From the NCBI RefSeq assembly GCF_021390675.1, contig NZ_JAJEJV010000004.1:2852001-2916000 (forward strand): a DNA stretch of 64,000 nucleotides, given 5' to 3'. The position numbers and the translations under genes are program-made. Positions 16,255 through 26,647 of this stretch are shown here, in pieces (position 1 is the stretch's first letter; each line of letters opens with the position of its first letter). Below the pieces are notes generated by a model. The model was not told the origin of the DNA. It ran no database searches and saw nothing but the letters and a program-made list of their open reading frames with translations. The stretch is from Dyella sp. 2HG41-7. GTDB taxonomy: Bacteria; Pseudomonadota; Gammaproteobacteria; Xanthomonadales; Rhodanobacteraceae.

Positions 16255-19251
16255 CTATTGCAGAATCAGCAACCACCCTTTACCAGGTTCGACAGGAATG
16301 GCGGCGTCAGGCTTGAACGTCGCCGCAGGCTGAAAACCGGGAATGGCAGGCGCCATCAGCGTTGCGGTTCCCGGTTTGATGCCTAGCGTTTTCCAATCGA
16401 TGTGCAGATTGACGCGCGTTTGATCTGGCGCCCATGACGCCAACGCAATGAGCGTTTTGCCCTTGCGCACATAGCTGGTCGCGAGCACATCGTCACGACG
16501 CGTTTGTATCGGCGTGTCGTGCACCCACCATCCGATCATGTCGGCTTGCTCGATACCGAAGCTGTCCCACAGCTTCCACAGCTCGCGCGGATCGCCACCC
16601 GTCCACGGCAAGCGATTGGTCATGCCGAACACCATGCCGCGCCACGGATTGCCGCCGCCTTGCAGCATCTCCCCCATCAAGCCGTACGGAATGCCGGAAA
16701 TCTCCGTTAGCCAGTAAGAAGGCGAGGTGTGCTGGTAATCGAATTCCTCGCCGAACCAGAGGCGATCGATATAGGGAAACAGTTCCATATACAGCAGCGC
16801 GCTGTTGATATAGCCGTCGCGCGGATTGAACTGGCTCGCCGAATGAAGATCGATCAATGGATGCGGACGTCGCGCTTGCAGCACTTTGCGCACGCGCTTC
16901 ATCGTGACGCGGTCGTACGCAACGTCGTCGAGATAAAGACCATCGATGCCGATATTGCGCGCAAGCCAGTCCAAACCTTCGATGTAGTAGTTATGCCAAC
17001 GGCTTTGCCCCGCGTCGATCACCGCGGCATCGCGATTCTCCGGCACATGCCAGGCGGCGATGTAATCGCCATCCAAGTGTTCCTGCAGCCAGGAAAATCC
17101 ACCACCCGGACCGGTGCTGATGATCTCGTGGCCCAGGCTTTCCAGCATCGGCAGTTCCGGCGCGCGATCGGAGAGTTCGCGAATGGTGTCGTAGATCTTC
17201 ACTTCCATCCCGCGCTGATGCGCCGCGTCCACGTATGCGCGCATTTTTGCAGGCTCAAGGAACGGATAATTGATCCACGGATTGATTGGCGTGGCGTGGT
17301 GAATGTTCACCACGTTGGCGCCCTGCCCTTTGATCATGTCCAGATCGTCATAGGCGTGGAAATAGCGTTCCGCGAAATGCTGATCCGGGTGAATCGTCTT
17401 GAAGGGCGTGACGCGCATAACGATGTCGTAATGCAACGTTTGCCCTGCGATCATCGTACGCGGCCCACTGAATGCCGTGACCAGATAGCGCGCGCCATCG
17501 CGCTTGAACGTCACGCCGCCTTGACCGCCGTTGTCCCACGAGGTGGGCATCACCAATGGCTGGTCATGATAGAAGTTGGTATTGAGCGGGCGACGGTAAT
17601 GTTCGTCGCGCAGATGGAATTCCAAGCCGCCGTTTACCGCACCGATCCAGGCGCCATCCTGATTGTTTTGCACATTCCAGCGCCAATTGAAATCTTGCGG
17701 CGCGTGGTCGCCGGCTCGGCCAAAGCCGAGCTCATACTGCGCCGCCTCGCTGCGCAAGGGAATTTCCAAGCGAATGTCATTCAGCGTGACGGATTTGGTC
17801 GCCGTAAGCGCAATGGAATACGTGAGCGTACCGTCGGCTTCGAGGCTGGCATTGACGACACTTTGCAACGATCCCGCGGCGCCTTCAGTTTGCCAATGCA
17901 CTTTGGCTGGGCCATCGATCTGAACACGCGGCGCGGTGGGCGACGTGAGCGCATGCGCACCACTCGCATCCTGCACCGTCAGTTGCATCGGCGCGGTGAG
18001 TAGCGGCATTGGCGTTTTGGCGAAACCGGTCATGCGTTCATCGAAATGACTGTCGATCTGCGCCGGCAAGCCATCGCGAGCGAGTGTGATATCTCGCCCG
18101 AGTATGCCGAGTTTCGCGCCGTGCACGGTCACCGCCGTAAAGGGTCTGACGAGGCTATCGTCTTGCGCGAGCGTCGAATTGAGCCAGCGCAGTCGGCTGA
18201 GCTTGAAAGGATCGTCATCGCCGTGTGCGACGGCTTCTTCGCTGCCGACGGTAATCACAAGCGGTATCGCTTGCGCAGGCACGCCATCGGCGCTGAGCGT
18301 AATGCTGCCGCGATAGACGCCGGGTTTGGCCGTTGCAGGAATATCCAGCCCCATCCATAACGGTTGAACACGACCGCGTGGGATATCGACGTGCGCAACA
18401 AACGATTTACCCGTGTAGTCGACGCCACCCAGGTTGAAACACGTAAGCGCCGATGCTGGAATCACTGCGCCATCCGTGCCTTTTAAATCGGAAAAGTTTA
18501 CCTGCACATTTTTGATGTCGCGCCGCGCCGCCCAGGCGCCGACCTGATAGCTCAGATATTCGCCACGCAGCGCGCTATCGGCCAAATTTCCGCCCGCACC
18601 GCGCTGCGCCCACCGCTCGGGAATCTGATCGAACATTCGCACTGGGTGTTCGCGCGTCTCCGGAAACAGCAACCATGGTGCGTTCGGATTGGCGGATAGC
18701 AAAGCGTCGATATCTTTTGGCGCAGCCGTGCGTTCCATATCGGTATACGCGTCGAAATCATCGACTGCCTGGTAACCCAGCACTTTTGCTTGCGGCAGTT
18801 TTGCTTCGCGCGAAGGATCGTTGGCGCCACTAGCATGCAACCACGCCGCATCGGCGGTGTCGCGCGGCGCCAGATAGGTAACGGTTGGATAATTGGAACG
18901 ACCGTTGGCCAGGTAAGGCTGATAATAGATGGCATAAACGCCGGCTGTCTTTGCTTCAAATACCAGCTCGCCCGACGTTTGCTCGATATGCACGCGTGCG
19001 ACGTTGTCGACGATCTTTCCGCTGGGATCGACAACAATGGTTGCGACCTGATCGGGATGCGCATCGCGCCGATGCCACGGGAGCAACGCACGAACTGCCT
19101 TGGCAGGCTTGTCCACTTGCACGGTATAGCGATGGTTGCCGAAGCGGTCTGCATTCCAGCGCAACGGCACGGGTTCGATCGCTGCCTTGAGACATGAAAC
19201 CGAACCCACCGTCACCAGCGCCAACATGCACGACACAAACCGCTTGTTCAC
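16255..19251 (-). CDS. Large secreted glycoside hydrolase-like protein (DUF6067/GH123-like)
   Basis: A 998-residue exported protein. The signal peptide covers residues about 3-25. The N-terminal half consists of beta-sandwich modules, including LWMGLDIPATAKPGVYRGSITLSADG. The C-terminal half is a TIM-barrel-like domain with IDGLYLDDVAYDR, DLHSASQFNPRDG and LWFGEEFDY, where acidic residues suit a glycosidase active site. It resembles DUF6067/GH123-neighbour proteins from polysaccharide degraders. GTG at 19251 was preferred to GTG at 19263 because a GGAGAA site lies correctly before it. It stands alone on its strand; the glycan is unknown. Confidence 0.75.
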   Translation of the reverse strand: MNKRFVSCMLALVTVGSVSCLKAAIEPVPLRWNADRFGNHRYTVQVDKPAKAVRALLPWHRRDAHPDQVATIVVDPSGKIVDNVARVHIEQTSGELVFEAKTAGVYAIYYQPYLANGRSNYPTVTYLAPRDTADAAWLHASGANDPSREAKLPQAKVLGYQAVDDFDAYTDMERTAAPKDIDALLSANPNAPWLLFPETREHPVRMFDQIPERWAQRGAGGNLADSALRGEYLSYQVGAWAARRDIKNVQVNFSDLKGTDGAVIPASALTCFNLGGVDYTGKSFVAHVDIPRGRVQPLWMGLDIPATAKPGVYRGSITLSADGVPAQAIPLVITVGSEEAVAHGDDDPFKLSRLRWLNSTLAQDDSLVRPFTAVTVHGAKLGILGRDITLARDGLPAQIDSHFDERMTGFAKTPMPLLTAPMQLTVQDASGAHALTSPTAPRVQIDGPAKVHWQTEGAAGSLQSVVNASLEADGTLTYSIALTATKSVTLNDIRLEIPLRSEAAQYELGFGRAGDHAPQDFNWRWNVQNNQDGAWIGAVNGGLEFHLRDEHYRRPLNTNFYHDQPLVMPTSWDNGGQGGVTFKRDGARYLVTAFSGPRTMIAGQTLHYDIVMRVTPFKTIHPDQHFAERYFHAYDDLDMIKGQGANVVNIHHATPINPWINYPFLEPAKMRAYVDAAHQRGMEVKIYDTIRELSDRAPELPMLESLGHEIISTGPGGGFSWLQEHLDGDYIAAWHVPENRDAAVIDAGQSRWHNYYIEGLDWLARNIGIDGLYLDDVAYDRVTMKRVRKVLQARRPHPLIDLHSASQFNPRDGYINSALLYMELFPYIDRLWFGEEFDYQHTSPSYWLTEISGIPYGLMGEMLQGGGNPWRGMVFGMTNRLPWTGGDPRELWKLWDSFGIEQADMIGWWVHDTPIQTRRDDVLATSYVRKGKTLIALASWAPDQTRVNLHIDWKTLGIKPGTATLMAPAIPGFQPAATFKPDAAIPVEPGKGWLLILQ

Positions 19252-19458
19252 CGCGTTCTCCACCCGATTGCCAATCGTGCTGGTGTAGCGCGTAATGAAA
19301 ATGCAATCAAGCGCGGTAAGTCACGTTGGCGGACCGCGACAAACTCTCAACATAGACGGTGCGCTTATGCGAATTAGTCACATGCACCTTAGATGCCAAA
19401 GCGGGCGACTTTCGCCGCCCGCTGGTTTACGACTTATAACCGAGAGACGAAGCCGTTG

Positions 19459-20007
19459 CTAACGAATCTGATTCATAGGCCGCTGGTCTTCCGTCAGATG
19501 AACCACAGTGGGATAGGCGTGCGACATCTCGGGATAATATTTCGCGACGATCGGGAGCCAGTAGCTGGACTGATCGGCAATACGGAATCGGTAAGTCGGC
19601 GATCCGTTCGGTCGATAGTAATTATTCAGAGTAAGCAATAGGTCGCCGACATAGTTGATTTTTCCGGGCTCGATAGTGAATGGCATCCGATACGACATCG
19701 TTGCGCCTCCACCGTGCGTTCCCAACTCCAAAGTCGTCCAGCTGTAGTCGCCGGCTGGAAGCTCGATCACGATGAGGTTGTTGGGCTTGGGAAGTTTCAG
19801 AGTCGTCGACATCGACATGCCATGAAGCTTGTCGACTTTGATGCTGAGCGGCGGATACGCCACGCCACCGACCGACGTTACCAGCACGTTTGCGACCATG
19901 ATGCCAGTCCCAGCGGGCAGCGCCGCCGTGTCTTTCATGGTCGGATCTGTCGTGCAGCTTGCGAGCAACATGACCAGCGGCAAAAGCCACAGCCTACGTT
20001 TGGACAT
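19459..20007 (-). CDS. Lipoprotein of unknown function
   Basis: A 182-residue protein with a lipobox (LLASC, cysteine near residue 18), so it is probably anchored in the outer or inner membrane. The mature part predicts beta strands (NLIVIELPAGDYSWTTLELGT, KINYVGDLLLTLNNYYRPNG) of the kind seen in small carboxypeptidase-regulatory or transthyretin-like folds. No partner gene is evident next to it. Confidence 0.65.
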   Translation of the reverse strand: MSKRRLWLLPLVMLLASCTTDPTMKDTAALPAGTGIMVANVLVTSVGGVAYPPLSIKVDKLHGMSMSTTLKLPKPNNLIVIELPAGDYSWTTLELGTHGGGATMSYRMPFTIEPGKINYVGDLLLTLNNYYRPNGSPTYRFRIADQSSYWLPIVAKYYPEMSHAYPTVVHLTEDQRPMNQIR

Positions 20008-20155
20008 ATTTTTCCCCTGTGTAAATCCGTTACCTGAAATCTATTGCTCGCATCCGTCGCGACGCTCGGTTCGCGCCTTACAAGGCCGCGATTCGTGCTC
20101 GTTTGCGCTGGCAAATCTTGCGTGACGCGATGAATTTTCGCAATCCCGTCGTCGG

Positions 20156-21655
20156 CTAGGCTTTGCTCGCGTCGCCTAACGTCATCGGCGGATCGATATC
20201 CCCTGCCGCCGCTTCAAACCGATTGCGGCCATTGCGCTTGGCGCGATACAGCGCATGATCGGCTTCTGCGAGCATGGCGACCGGATCGATCGGTGTTTGC
20301 TCGGTTTGAGTGGCCAATCCAATGCTGATGGAAAGTCGTCCGAGCGGACACGCCGGATGGGCGATCTGCAAGTGTTCGATCGCGGTGATCAAACGGCGCG
20401 CCACCTCTTGCGCCACCTCCGCACTAGTGTCGATCAGCACGATCGCGAACTCCTCGCCGCCGTAACGCGCCACCATGTCGTGTGCGCGCACCCGACTGCG
20501 ACTTAGGGCGCCCGCGACTTGCACAAGACACGCGTCGCCGGCGATGTGTCCAAGACTATCGTTGTACTGCTTGAAGTAATCGATATCGATCATCAGCAGC
20601 GAACAGTAGTGGCCGGTCCTACGCCCCTCTTCCATCGCTTCGCGCAGGCTTTGGTCCAGCGTGGCGCGGTTGGCGATGCCCGTGAGCGGGTCACGACCCA
20701 CCTGCTGTTGCAATCGCCAAGTGCTTTGATCGATAGCACGTTGCTGGTCGATTTGACGGCTTTGGATAAAGGCCACACGCAATCCGTAAAACAGCACGGC
20801 CATCGCGCCGACCAGCAAACTAGGTACGAAATTGAATCGCGACGCGCTGATGCAAAGCATCACGACCATCGTCGCCAGCATGATCGGCGCGAACGAGGCG
20901 ATCGTTTGCGAGACGCCCAGCGACGGATGGTAAGAGCGCAACCATCGTGGCGGCTGGCGCAAGGCCACCACTACCAGCAAGGCATGAGGAACGTCGATCA
21001 ACGAGCCTGCCCACCAAGGCAAACCGTGCAATTCGATGCGATTGTAAAAATAGGCGGCCGTCGCATTCACCAGCAGATAGGCGCCGGCCACGTAAAAGAA
21101 GAAACGCCAACGAAAACTTCGCGCGCCAATCAGGCGCAGAATCGCCATTGCGGCCAGTGAAAAATCGATGGCGTCCGCCATGTGGAGCACGACATAGATG
21201 CTGCCTGGATCGGACGCCAGCGGACCGCTTAGGAGCGTGGTGAAGACCTGGTACACCAGCACCGCGACCATGCTCAACAGCACCAGATCCATGATCGCTA
21301 CGCTGCGCGGTTCGTGCTGCGTAAACGAGCGCGTCGACATGAACATGCATGGGACCACGTACAAGCCCGACAGCACCGTGGCGAGCGCGGCCAAATAGCC
21401 GCCTTTATCCCCAACAACCGCCGCCAGCACATTCGTGCTGTCCCACAGCATCTGCATCAGCACGGCCACGGCCAGCAGCAACCAAGGCAGCCGAATCAGG
21501 GACGGGCTGCGACGATAGCGCGTAAACACCGCCCACACCGCCAGACCCTGCACCAACAACATGGCCAGCTGGGGTGGCACGGCCTCCGCATGCCCGCTCC
21601 AGTACCCCAGCGCCAAATGGGCCGTCAGCAGCATGATGAGTAAGGCGACGACCAC
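20156..21655 (-). CDS. Multi-span membrane diguanylate cyclase
   Basis: A 499-residue protein. Seven to eight hydrophobic helices fill residues 1-290, resembling a MASE-type membrane sensor, followed by a coiled linker and a GGDEF domain (DPLTGIANRATLDQ, IDIDYFKQYND, YGGEEFAIVL). The I-site RAHD five residues before GGEEF is intact, so feedback inhibition by c-di-GMP is expected. GTG at 21655 is preceded by AAGGAG at good spacing. It is the second c-di-GMP enzyme in this part of the window. Confidence 0.9.
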   Translation of the reverse strand: MVVALLIMLLTAHLALGYWSGHAEAVPPQLAMLLVQGLAVWAVFTRYRRSPSLIRLPWLLLAVAVLMQMLWDSTNVLAAVVGDKGGYLAALATVLSGLYVVPCMFMSTRSFTQHEPRSVAIMDLVLLSMVAVLVYQVFTTLLSGPLASDPGSIYVVLHMADAIDFSLAAMAILRLIGARSFRWRFFFYVAGAYLLVNATAAYFYNRIELHGLPWWAGSLIDVPHALLVVVALRQPPRWLRSYHPSLGVSQTIASFAPIMLATMVVMLCISASRFNFVPSLLVGAMAVLFYGLRVAFIQSRQIDQQRAIDQSTWRLQQQVGRDPLTGIANRATLDQSLREAMEEGRRTGHYCSLLMIDIDYFKQYNDSLGHIAGDACLVQVAGALSRSRVRAHDMVARYGGEEFAIVLIDTSAEVAQEVARRLITAIEHLQIAHPACPLGRLSISIGLATQTEQTPIDPVAMLAEADHALYRAKRNGRNRFEAAAGDIDPPMTLGDASKA

Positions 21656-21946
21656 GCGTACGGCTCCTTGGGCACGTTCTAAGAACTACGACACGGCGTC
21701 TACGGAGTCAATGGACAACATGCGTTACCTCGGGGGCAGGTCACGCTTAGCTCAATCGCGTCGGGGGTAGCGTTTTTTAACATGCGGGGGAATTTAATGT
21801 GCCAAATGTCCGCCCAAGCCGCCCCGCCTATGGACGGCCAAACGCCAACCCGCACGCCGGCGATTATTGCACCTGCCATAAGAACCATTGACTGTGCGCG
21901 CGGAAATACCTGCGTCAGCCGAGCCGGCCCCGCGACGCACGCCGCC

Positions 21947-22618
21947 TTACCAGGCGCCGCTCGCCATCCGTTTGCGGAGCGCCAACGCTTTTTCGCTTGG
22001 TTCGCTTTGTGCGAACGTGCCAATCTGAATATCGCCGTTCAGCACGTAGGTGCTCATCACGACGCCGCTGCTGGATACCTGGGAGCGCACGAGACGAAAC
22101 GCCGACGGTTTGGCCTTCTCGCCGAAAAGTCGCTTGCCATGACCTAACACCACAGGAAAGGTCCACACGACGTATTCGTCGATCAGCGATGCGGCCTGCA
22201 GCGTCTGAATCAGATCGCTACTGCCGATAATCTGGAGATTCAGACCCGGCTGCGCTTTCAATGCTGAAACGGCTGCGACAACATCGTCGCCAAGCAGAGT
22301 CGAATTGTTCCAGTCCAGCTTCGTCAGCGTGCGCGAAGCCACGTGCTTTTTCGCCGCATTAATGGTCTTGGCAATGGGATTGTCGTCCGGTTGGTAAGGC
22401 CAAAATGCATCGAATATCTCGTAGGTCCGACGCCCGAGCACTAGCTCGCGTTCATGGCCGTCAAAACCCGCCGCCGAAAAATCTAAACTTTCATCCGCCC
22501 CGAAGGCGTACATCCAACCGCCGTGATCGAAACCGCCGATGGGGTCTTCTTCCGGTTCGCCCGGCGATTGCATGACACCGTCGAGCGACACAAATGTGGA
22601 TGCGATGAGTTTTCTCAC
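21947..22618 (-). CDS. RibD C-terminal/dihydrofolate reductase-like protein
   Basis: A 223-residue protein with the RibD_C/DHFR fold. It has MRKLIASTFVSLDGVMQSPGEP at the start, ELVLGRRTYEIF, and the late NAD(P)-binding stretch LNLQIIGSSDLIQTL followed by EYVVWTFPVVLGHGKRLFGE. Stand-alone members are putative NADPH reductases of unknown substrate. It lies 31 bases downstream of a YCII-domain gene on the same strand, a frequent pairing. Confidence 0.85.
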   Translation of the reverse strand: MRKLIASTFVSLDGVMQSPGEPEEDPIGGFDHGGWMYAFGADESLDFSAAGFDGHERELVLGRRTYEIFDAFWPYQPDDNPIAKTINAAKKHVASRTLTKLDWNNSTLLGDDVVAAVSALKAQPGLNLQIIGSSDLIQTLQAASLIDEYVVWTFPVVLGHGKRLFGEKAKPSAFRLVRSQVSSSGVVMSTYVLNGDIQIGTFAQSEPSEKALALRKRMASGAW

Positions 22619-22649
22619 GAGATCACCCTCAAGATAGGATTCGATGTGC

Positions 22650-23072
22650 TCAGGCGCGATCGAGCTTTGCGCGGATTCGATCGCGGATGACCTTGGTTTC
22701 CGGCGTTTGCACTGCTTCGAATTCGGCCATGCCCATCAGCGGCCGAATTTCCATCTCGCTTCGTCCGGGTGCGCAATGGGGGGCGCGCATCATCCAGGCA
22801 ATCGCCTCGTCCATGTCTTCGACTTCCAGGATCATGAAACCGGCGACCAGTTCCTTCGTTTCAGCGAACGGACCGTCGATCACGGTACGGCGGTCGCCGT
22901 CCATCACCATGCGCTTGCCGCTCGAAGACGGTGTAAGGCCGCCGAGTGCGACCAGGACGCCGGCATTGAGCAACTCCTCGTTGAATTTGCTCATCGCCTC
23001 GAACGCCGCCGGATCGATGGCCGCGCCATTTTCGGTACCGTCAGTGGCCTTCCCCATCACGATCACACGCAT
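22650..23072 (-). CDS. YCII-related (DGPFAETKE) protein
   Basis: A 140-residue protein with the exact family hallmark DGPFAETKELVAGFMILEVEDMDEAIAWM. The N-terminal part MRVIVMGKATDG is the first strand of the ferredoxin-like fold. It is co-directional with the RibD-like gene. YCII proteins often travel with ECF sigma factors; none is present here, so its regulation is unknown. Confidence 0.85.
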   Translation of the reverse strand: MRVIVMGKATDGTENGAAIDPAAFEAMSKFNEELLNAGVLVALGGLTPSSSGKRMVMDGDRRTVIDGPFAETKELVAGFMILEVEDMDEAIAWMMRAPHCAPGRSEMEIRPLMGMAEFEAVQTPETKVIRDRIRAKLDRA

Positions 23073-23303
23073 GGTCTGTCTCCTTTTCAGTACCGGCAGG
23101 TCCGGTCTTTGTGAGAGCGACGAATTGAGTTGTCGAAAATCGACAGGGTCCGGCGTTTTTTAAATGTCGATCCGCTGGGCGTTGATCTCCGCACGGCTCA
23201 GCGCCCCCAAGCACGATCGGCTTGAAAGATTACTCCAAGCAGCAAAAAAGCGACGGCGTAAAAAAATGCAGCGCGCTCAGCGGCGATATTCCAATCATTA
23301 ACG

Positions 23304-23340
23304 TAAAAAAAGTCCCGAGGGAGACATCCCCTCGGGGCTT
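23304..23340 (-). terminator. Intrinsic terminator of the secreted protein gene
   Basis: Read on the minus strand, a GC-rich stem (CCCGAGGG/CCCTCGGG, loop of about six bases) is followed by a run of seven T. It starts 22 bases after the stop of the gene at 23362-24474. Confidence 0.85.
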
Positions 23341-23361
23341 TGGTTTATATCGAGACTATTT

Positions 23362-24474
23362 TCAGTTCGATTCGGTGAACTGAATGGCCGGCGCCGATCC
23401 GCTTACGGCGTTGCAACTGCCCAGATTCAGATTGTTCGTTTCGCCGGTGGTGCCTGAGCTGTTCGGGCCAACACAGCTTGGCGTATCGCCATTGCCATCG
23501 TTGACCGCAAGATTCACGGTAAGCGACGTACCGCTATTGAACTGCGCCTCGGAACCGCCGGCATTGCCGACCACGTTGAATTCCGACTGCGTCCACCACG
23601 AGCCAAGGCTGTTGGTGCTATCGGGCTCACTCGCGGAATAGGCTTCCGAGCCGTCGGTAAAGGTGACGGTGTCGTTGCCGTCTGACGTTACCGCACCGGT
23701 CAGCGTCAGATTGCCAAGGTCGGTCGCTGAAACGGCAGGCACATTGGTGGCGTCGCTATTGGTGAAGCATGCGTATTGCCCATTGCCGCTGGCGTCGTTC
23801 CAACCATTCGGACAGCCGACATTTTGATAATCGCTTTGCGACGGAAATACCCAGTTCTGAATAAATACCTGCGGCTCGGCCGGCGTGCCGTTGTTGTTGG
23901 TCGAATAAACAAACTGCTCCCACACTTGGCAGCTTGAGTAACCGAAATTGGAGCAAGCCGTGGAGGACGAATTGATATCGGTATTGAGCTGCAGCGTGTA
24001 TTCGTTATTGCCGGTAATGCCGTCGCTCTCGCCGCCGCCAAAAGGCACGTTGACACCTTGTTCGGATGTCAGGCCACTCACCGAAGGAAAACTACCCACC
24101 GCAGAGACCGTGGTCGATGGCGCTTGCGCCACGTAGTCGGTGCCGTTGCCGGCGGTTTCAGGCCGTAGTAGCGTTCCGTTTGCGGTGCGTACGGTCTTCC
24201 AATGAATTCTTGAGCGATATCGCGGCGCCGATCCGCATGCGACGCGCGACCATACCGTGCTGGGGAACGAAGCATGGAAGCATCCTTCCGTGGGCGGCGG
24301 CAAATGCTTGATCGATTCATGCCAGTTGTTCAATGCTTCTTTGTGCGCCTGAGCCGCCACATTGTCTGCCGCCTGCGCGGCGTTCGACGACGTAAGCCCC
24401 ACCAAGCAAAGTGCACCCATTACAGCGGAAGCAAGTACCGCGTGGCGCACGCGAAAAATCATTTTCGACTGCAT
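23362..24474 (-). CDS. Secreted beta-rich protein of unknown function
   Basis: A 370-residue exported protein. The signal peptide (residues about 10-36, AAQA cleavage) is followed by HLPPPTEGCFHASFPSTVWSRVAC. The remaining 270 residues are rich in Asn, Ser, Thr and Gly and predict a beta-sandwich. Six or more cysteines suggest disulfides (STACSNFGYSSCQVW). This composition is typical of proteins exported to the cell surface or medium. AGGAGAG lies before the ATG and a strong terminator follows, so it is a single-gene unit. No enzymatic motif is recognised. Confidence 0.75.
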   Translation of the reverse strand: MQSKMIFRVRHAVLASAVMGALCLVGLTSSNAAQAADNVAAQAHKEALNNWHESIKHLPPPTEGCFHASFPSTVWSRVACGSAPRYRSRIHWKTVRTANGTLLRPETAGNGTDYVAQAPSTTVSAVGSFPSVSGLTSEQGVNVPFGGGESDGITGNNEYTLQLNTDINSSSTACSNFGYSSCQVWEQFVYSTNNNGTPAEPQVFIQNWVFPSQSDYQNVGCPNGWNDASGNGQYACFTNSDATNVPAVSATDLGNLTLTGAVTSDGNDTVTFTDGSEAYSASEPDSTNSLGSWWTQSEFNVVGNAGGSEAQFNSGTSLTVNLAVNDGNGDTPSCVGPNSSGTTGETNNLNLGSCNAVSGSAPAIQFTESN

Positions 24475-25054
24475 TCTTCTCTCCTAGTAGGCAAATGTTT
24501 GAACTTATCCACTCCTCCCCTCTGGAGTCGATGCATCAACCAACGTCAATAAACATCAACATCAGCAATCGTTTTCCAAATGCAGCACAGAGATGCGCGT
24601 CGATGCGCGACGAAGATGCCGCGCGACTTCTTGCCAGAAGATCGCGACCAACACAACAGCACGCCCTGTCCCTGAGGCATATCTCGACTGCCCTAATAAA
24701 AACGCGATCAGTTGCGACATCCCTACCCCTCAATATTTTTTCAAACATCACGTCATTCGAGACGACGCATCCTTCACGCTTGTCATGGCGCTATGAGAAG
24801 GCATGCGCGTGCGCCGACACCCCAAACCATCGAGCAGGCGATAACTGACATGACACTTATGACTCGCGTTTGACTACGCGTATGCGCCATGACGCGCGTG
24901 AGCGACGCACGGCGGGCTGACGAGCCTGAATATGGCGACGCCCTGTACACCGACAGTCAGCCGAGATAGGGCTTGGATATGCTAAATCATCGATAACAAT
25001 TGGAATGAGAAACGTCCGCGAGCGCGGACTGATCGGTCAACCTGAGGTGTGAGC
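24475..25054. other. Intergenic region between divergent genes, no gene seen
   Basis: About 580 bases between two divergent exported-protein genes. No reading frame looks coding. The segment 24490-24790 is lower in GC than its surroundings and probably contains the promoter of the beta-rich secreted protein. Confidence 0.5.
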
Positions 25055-26620
25055 ATGCGAACAGATCGCCGGATCGTCGTGTTTGCCTTCACAATTTTTT
25101 GTCTTGTCCTTCAGGCGTGCTCCACGCACCCGCCCAAAGCGGAGAAGGAACAGACGCTCCATCTGCCGCCCGCGACCGATACGGCCACGGCGAAATACAC
25201 GCATGCGGAAGTGGACAAGCATCCGAATCAATCGGGCTTCCGCTTAATGACACTGAGCACCAATGCACTGCTCAGTCGCGTAGCGCTGGCCGACCATGCC
25301 GCTCACTCCATCGACTTGCAGTACTACATCTTCGCCAACGACATGACCGGGCACCTGATCATGCAGCATCTTCTTGCCGCGGCCGATCGGGGCGTACGCG
25401 TGCGGATGCTTATCGACGACGACAATTTCGACGACAAGGATCATTTGTTCGAGGCGTTGAATTCGCATCCGAACATCGAAATTCGGTTATTCAACCCATT
25501 TCGCACGCGGAACCCTACCGTTATATCGCGCGCTGTGCAGTTTATGATGGAGTGGCGACGCCTCAATCGTCGCATGCATAACAAGGCTTTTATCGTCGAC
25601 AACGATGTAGCCGTCATTGGCGGACGCAATATTGGCGATCCTTATTTCGACGCCGGCAGCGACACGCACTTCCGCGATCTCGACGTCATCGCCATCGGCC
25701 CTGTCGTGCAGCAGGCTTCCGATGCGTTCGATTCGTATTGGAACTGCGATGCAGCCTATCCGCTAGATCAACTCAAAAAGACGAGCGAATCTGACAAGCG
25801 CCTCGCCGAGGCTCGGGTGATTCTGCAAAAAGAAGTGCGCAAATTCGCGCAATCGGACTATGCACAGGCCGTGCTGGACGAATTGCCCAATGGGCCGACT
25901 GCCGACAAGCATGGAGCGTGGTTTTGGGGCGATGCCAAGTTTGTCGCCGACCAGCCTGAAAAGATCGAGGCCGATGGCGACGTGCCGGCATTGCGCATCG
26001 GTCCGCAGCTCAAGACGATGCTCGACGGCGCTCAGCACGAGATCCTGGCGACGACGCCCTATTTCATACCTGGCGATGAAGGCACGAAACACCTCGTGGC
26101 CCGCGCTCAGGGCGGCGTTTCCATCAAGATACTGACGAACTCGCTCGCGTCGACGGACGAAACCGCCGCGCATGCGGGCTACGTGCATTACCGCAAGGCG
26201 CTGGTCGAAGGCGGCGTGCAGCTTTACGAACTCAAACCGACTTCGGGCCAGAGTCAGCCCACCACATCCATCGGCAAATCGTCAGGCACTAGCCTCCATG
26301 CCAAGACCATTGTCGTGGATGACCGTGAGGTCTTTATCGGTTCCCTCAATATGGATCAGCGATCCAAGCTGCTCAACACCGAAATGGGCGTTATCGTGGA
26401 TTCGCCCGGGCTGGCCCGCGCCATCAGCGACTTCTTCCATACCGCGACGCAACCCTCCAATGCGTATCAGGTGGCGATCGATCCGGCGTCTCACAACGTC
26501 GAGTGGCAAACCGAAGAGGACGGAAAGCCAGTCATCTATCAGAGCGAGCCCGCCGCAACCACCAAGCGACGTACGGAAGTGACGATCCTACGTCAGCTTC
26601 CTATCGATAGTTTGTTGTAG
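25055..26620 (+). CDS. Phospholipase D-family lipoprotein (ClsC-like)
   Basis: A 521-residue lipoprotein (lipobox LQACS near residue 21) with two PLD active-site motifs: MHNKAFIVDNDVAVIGGRN and SLHAKTIVVDDREVFIGSLN. This arrangement matches the YmdC/ClsC branch of cardiolipin synthases, which condense phosphatidylethanolamine with phosphatidylglycerol. The ATG at 25055 was chosen over GTG at 25049 because GAGG is then correctly spaced. It is a single transcription unit. A second PLD-type cardiolipin synthase lies at 51346. Confidence 0.85.
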   Translation: MRTDRRIVVFAFTIFCLVLQACSTHPPKAEKEQTLHLPPATDTATAKYTHAEVDKHPNQSGFRLMTLSTNALLSRVALADHAAHSIDLQYYIFANDMTGHLIMQHLLAAADRGVRVRMLIDDDNFDDKDHLFEALNSHPNIEIRLFNPFRTRNPTVISRAVQFMMEWRRLNRRMHNKAFIVDNDVAVIGGRNIGDPYFDAGSDTHFRDLDVIAIGPVVQQASDAFDSYWNCDAAYPLDQLKKTSESDKRLAEARVILQKEVRKFAQSDYAQAVLDELPNGPTADKHGAWFWGDAKFVADQPEKIEADGDVPALRIGPQLKTMLDGAQHEILATTPYFIPGDEGTKHLVARAQGGVSIKILTNSLASTDETAAHAGYVHYRKALVEGGVQLYELKPTSGQSQPTTSIGKSSGTSLHAKTIVVDDREVFIGSLNMDQRSKLLNTEMGVIVDSPGLARAISDFFHTATQPSNAYQVAIDPASHNVEWQTEEDGKPVIYQSEPAATTKRRTEVTILRQLPIDSLL

Positions 26621-26647
26621 CGAAGGCAGCCCAATTCTCAGACGAAT

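Noticed and set aside
16729-18003. Plus-strand frame of 424 codons
   Set aside because: Antisense to the large secreted glycosidase-like gene, whose frame has clear protein character; the antisense translation is Arg/His-rich.
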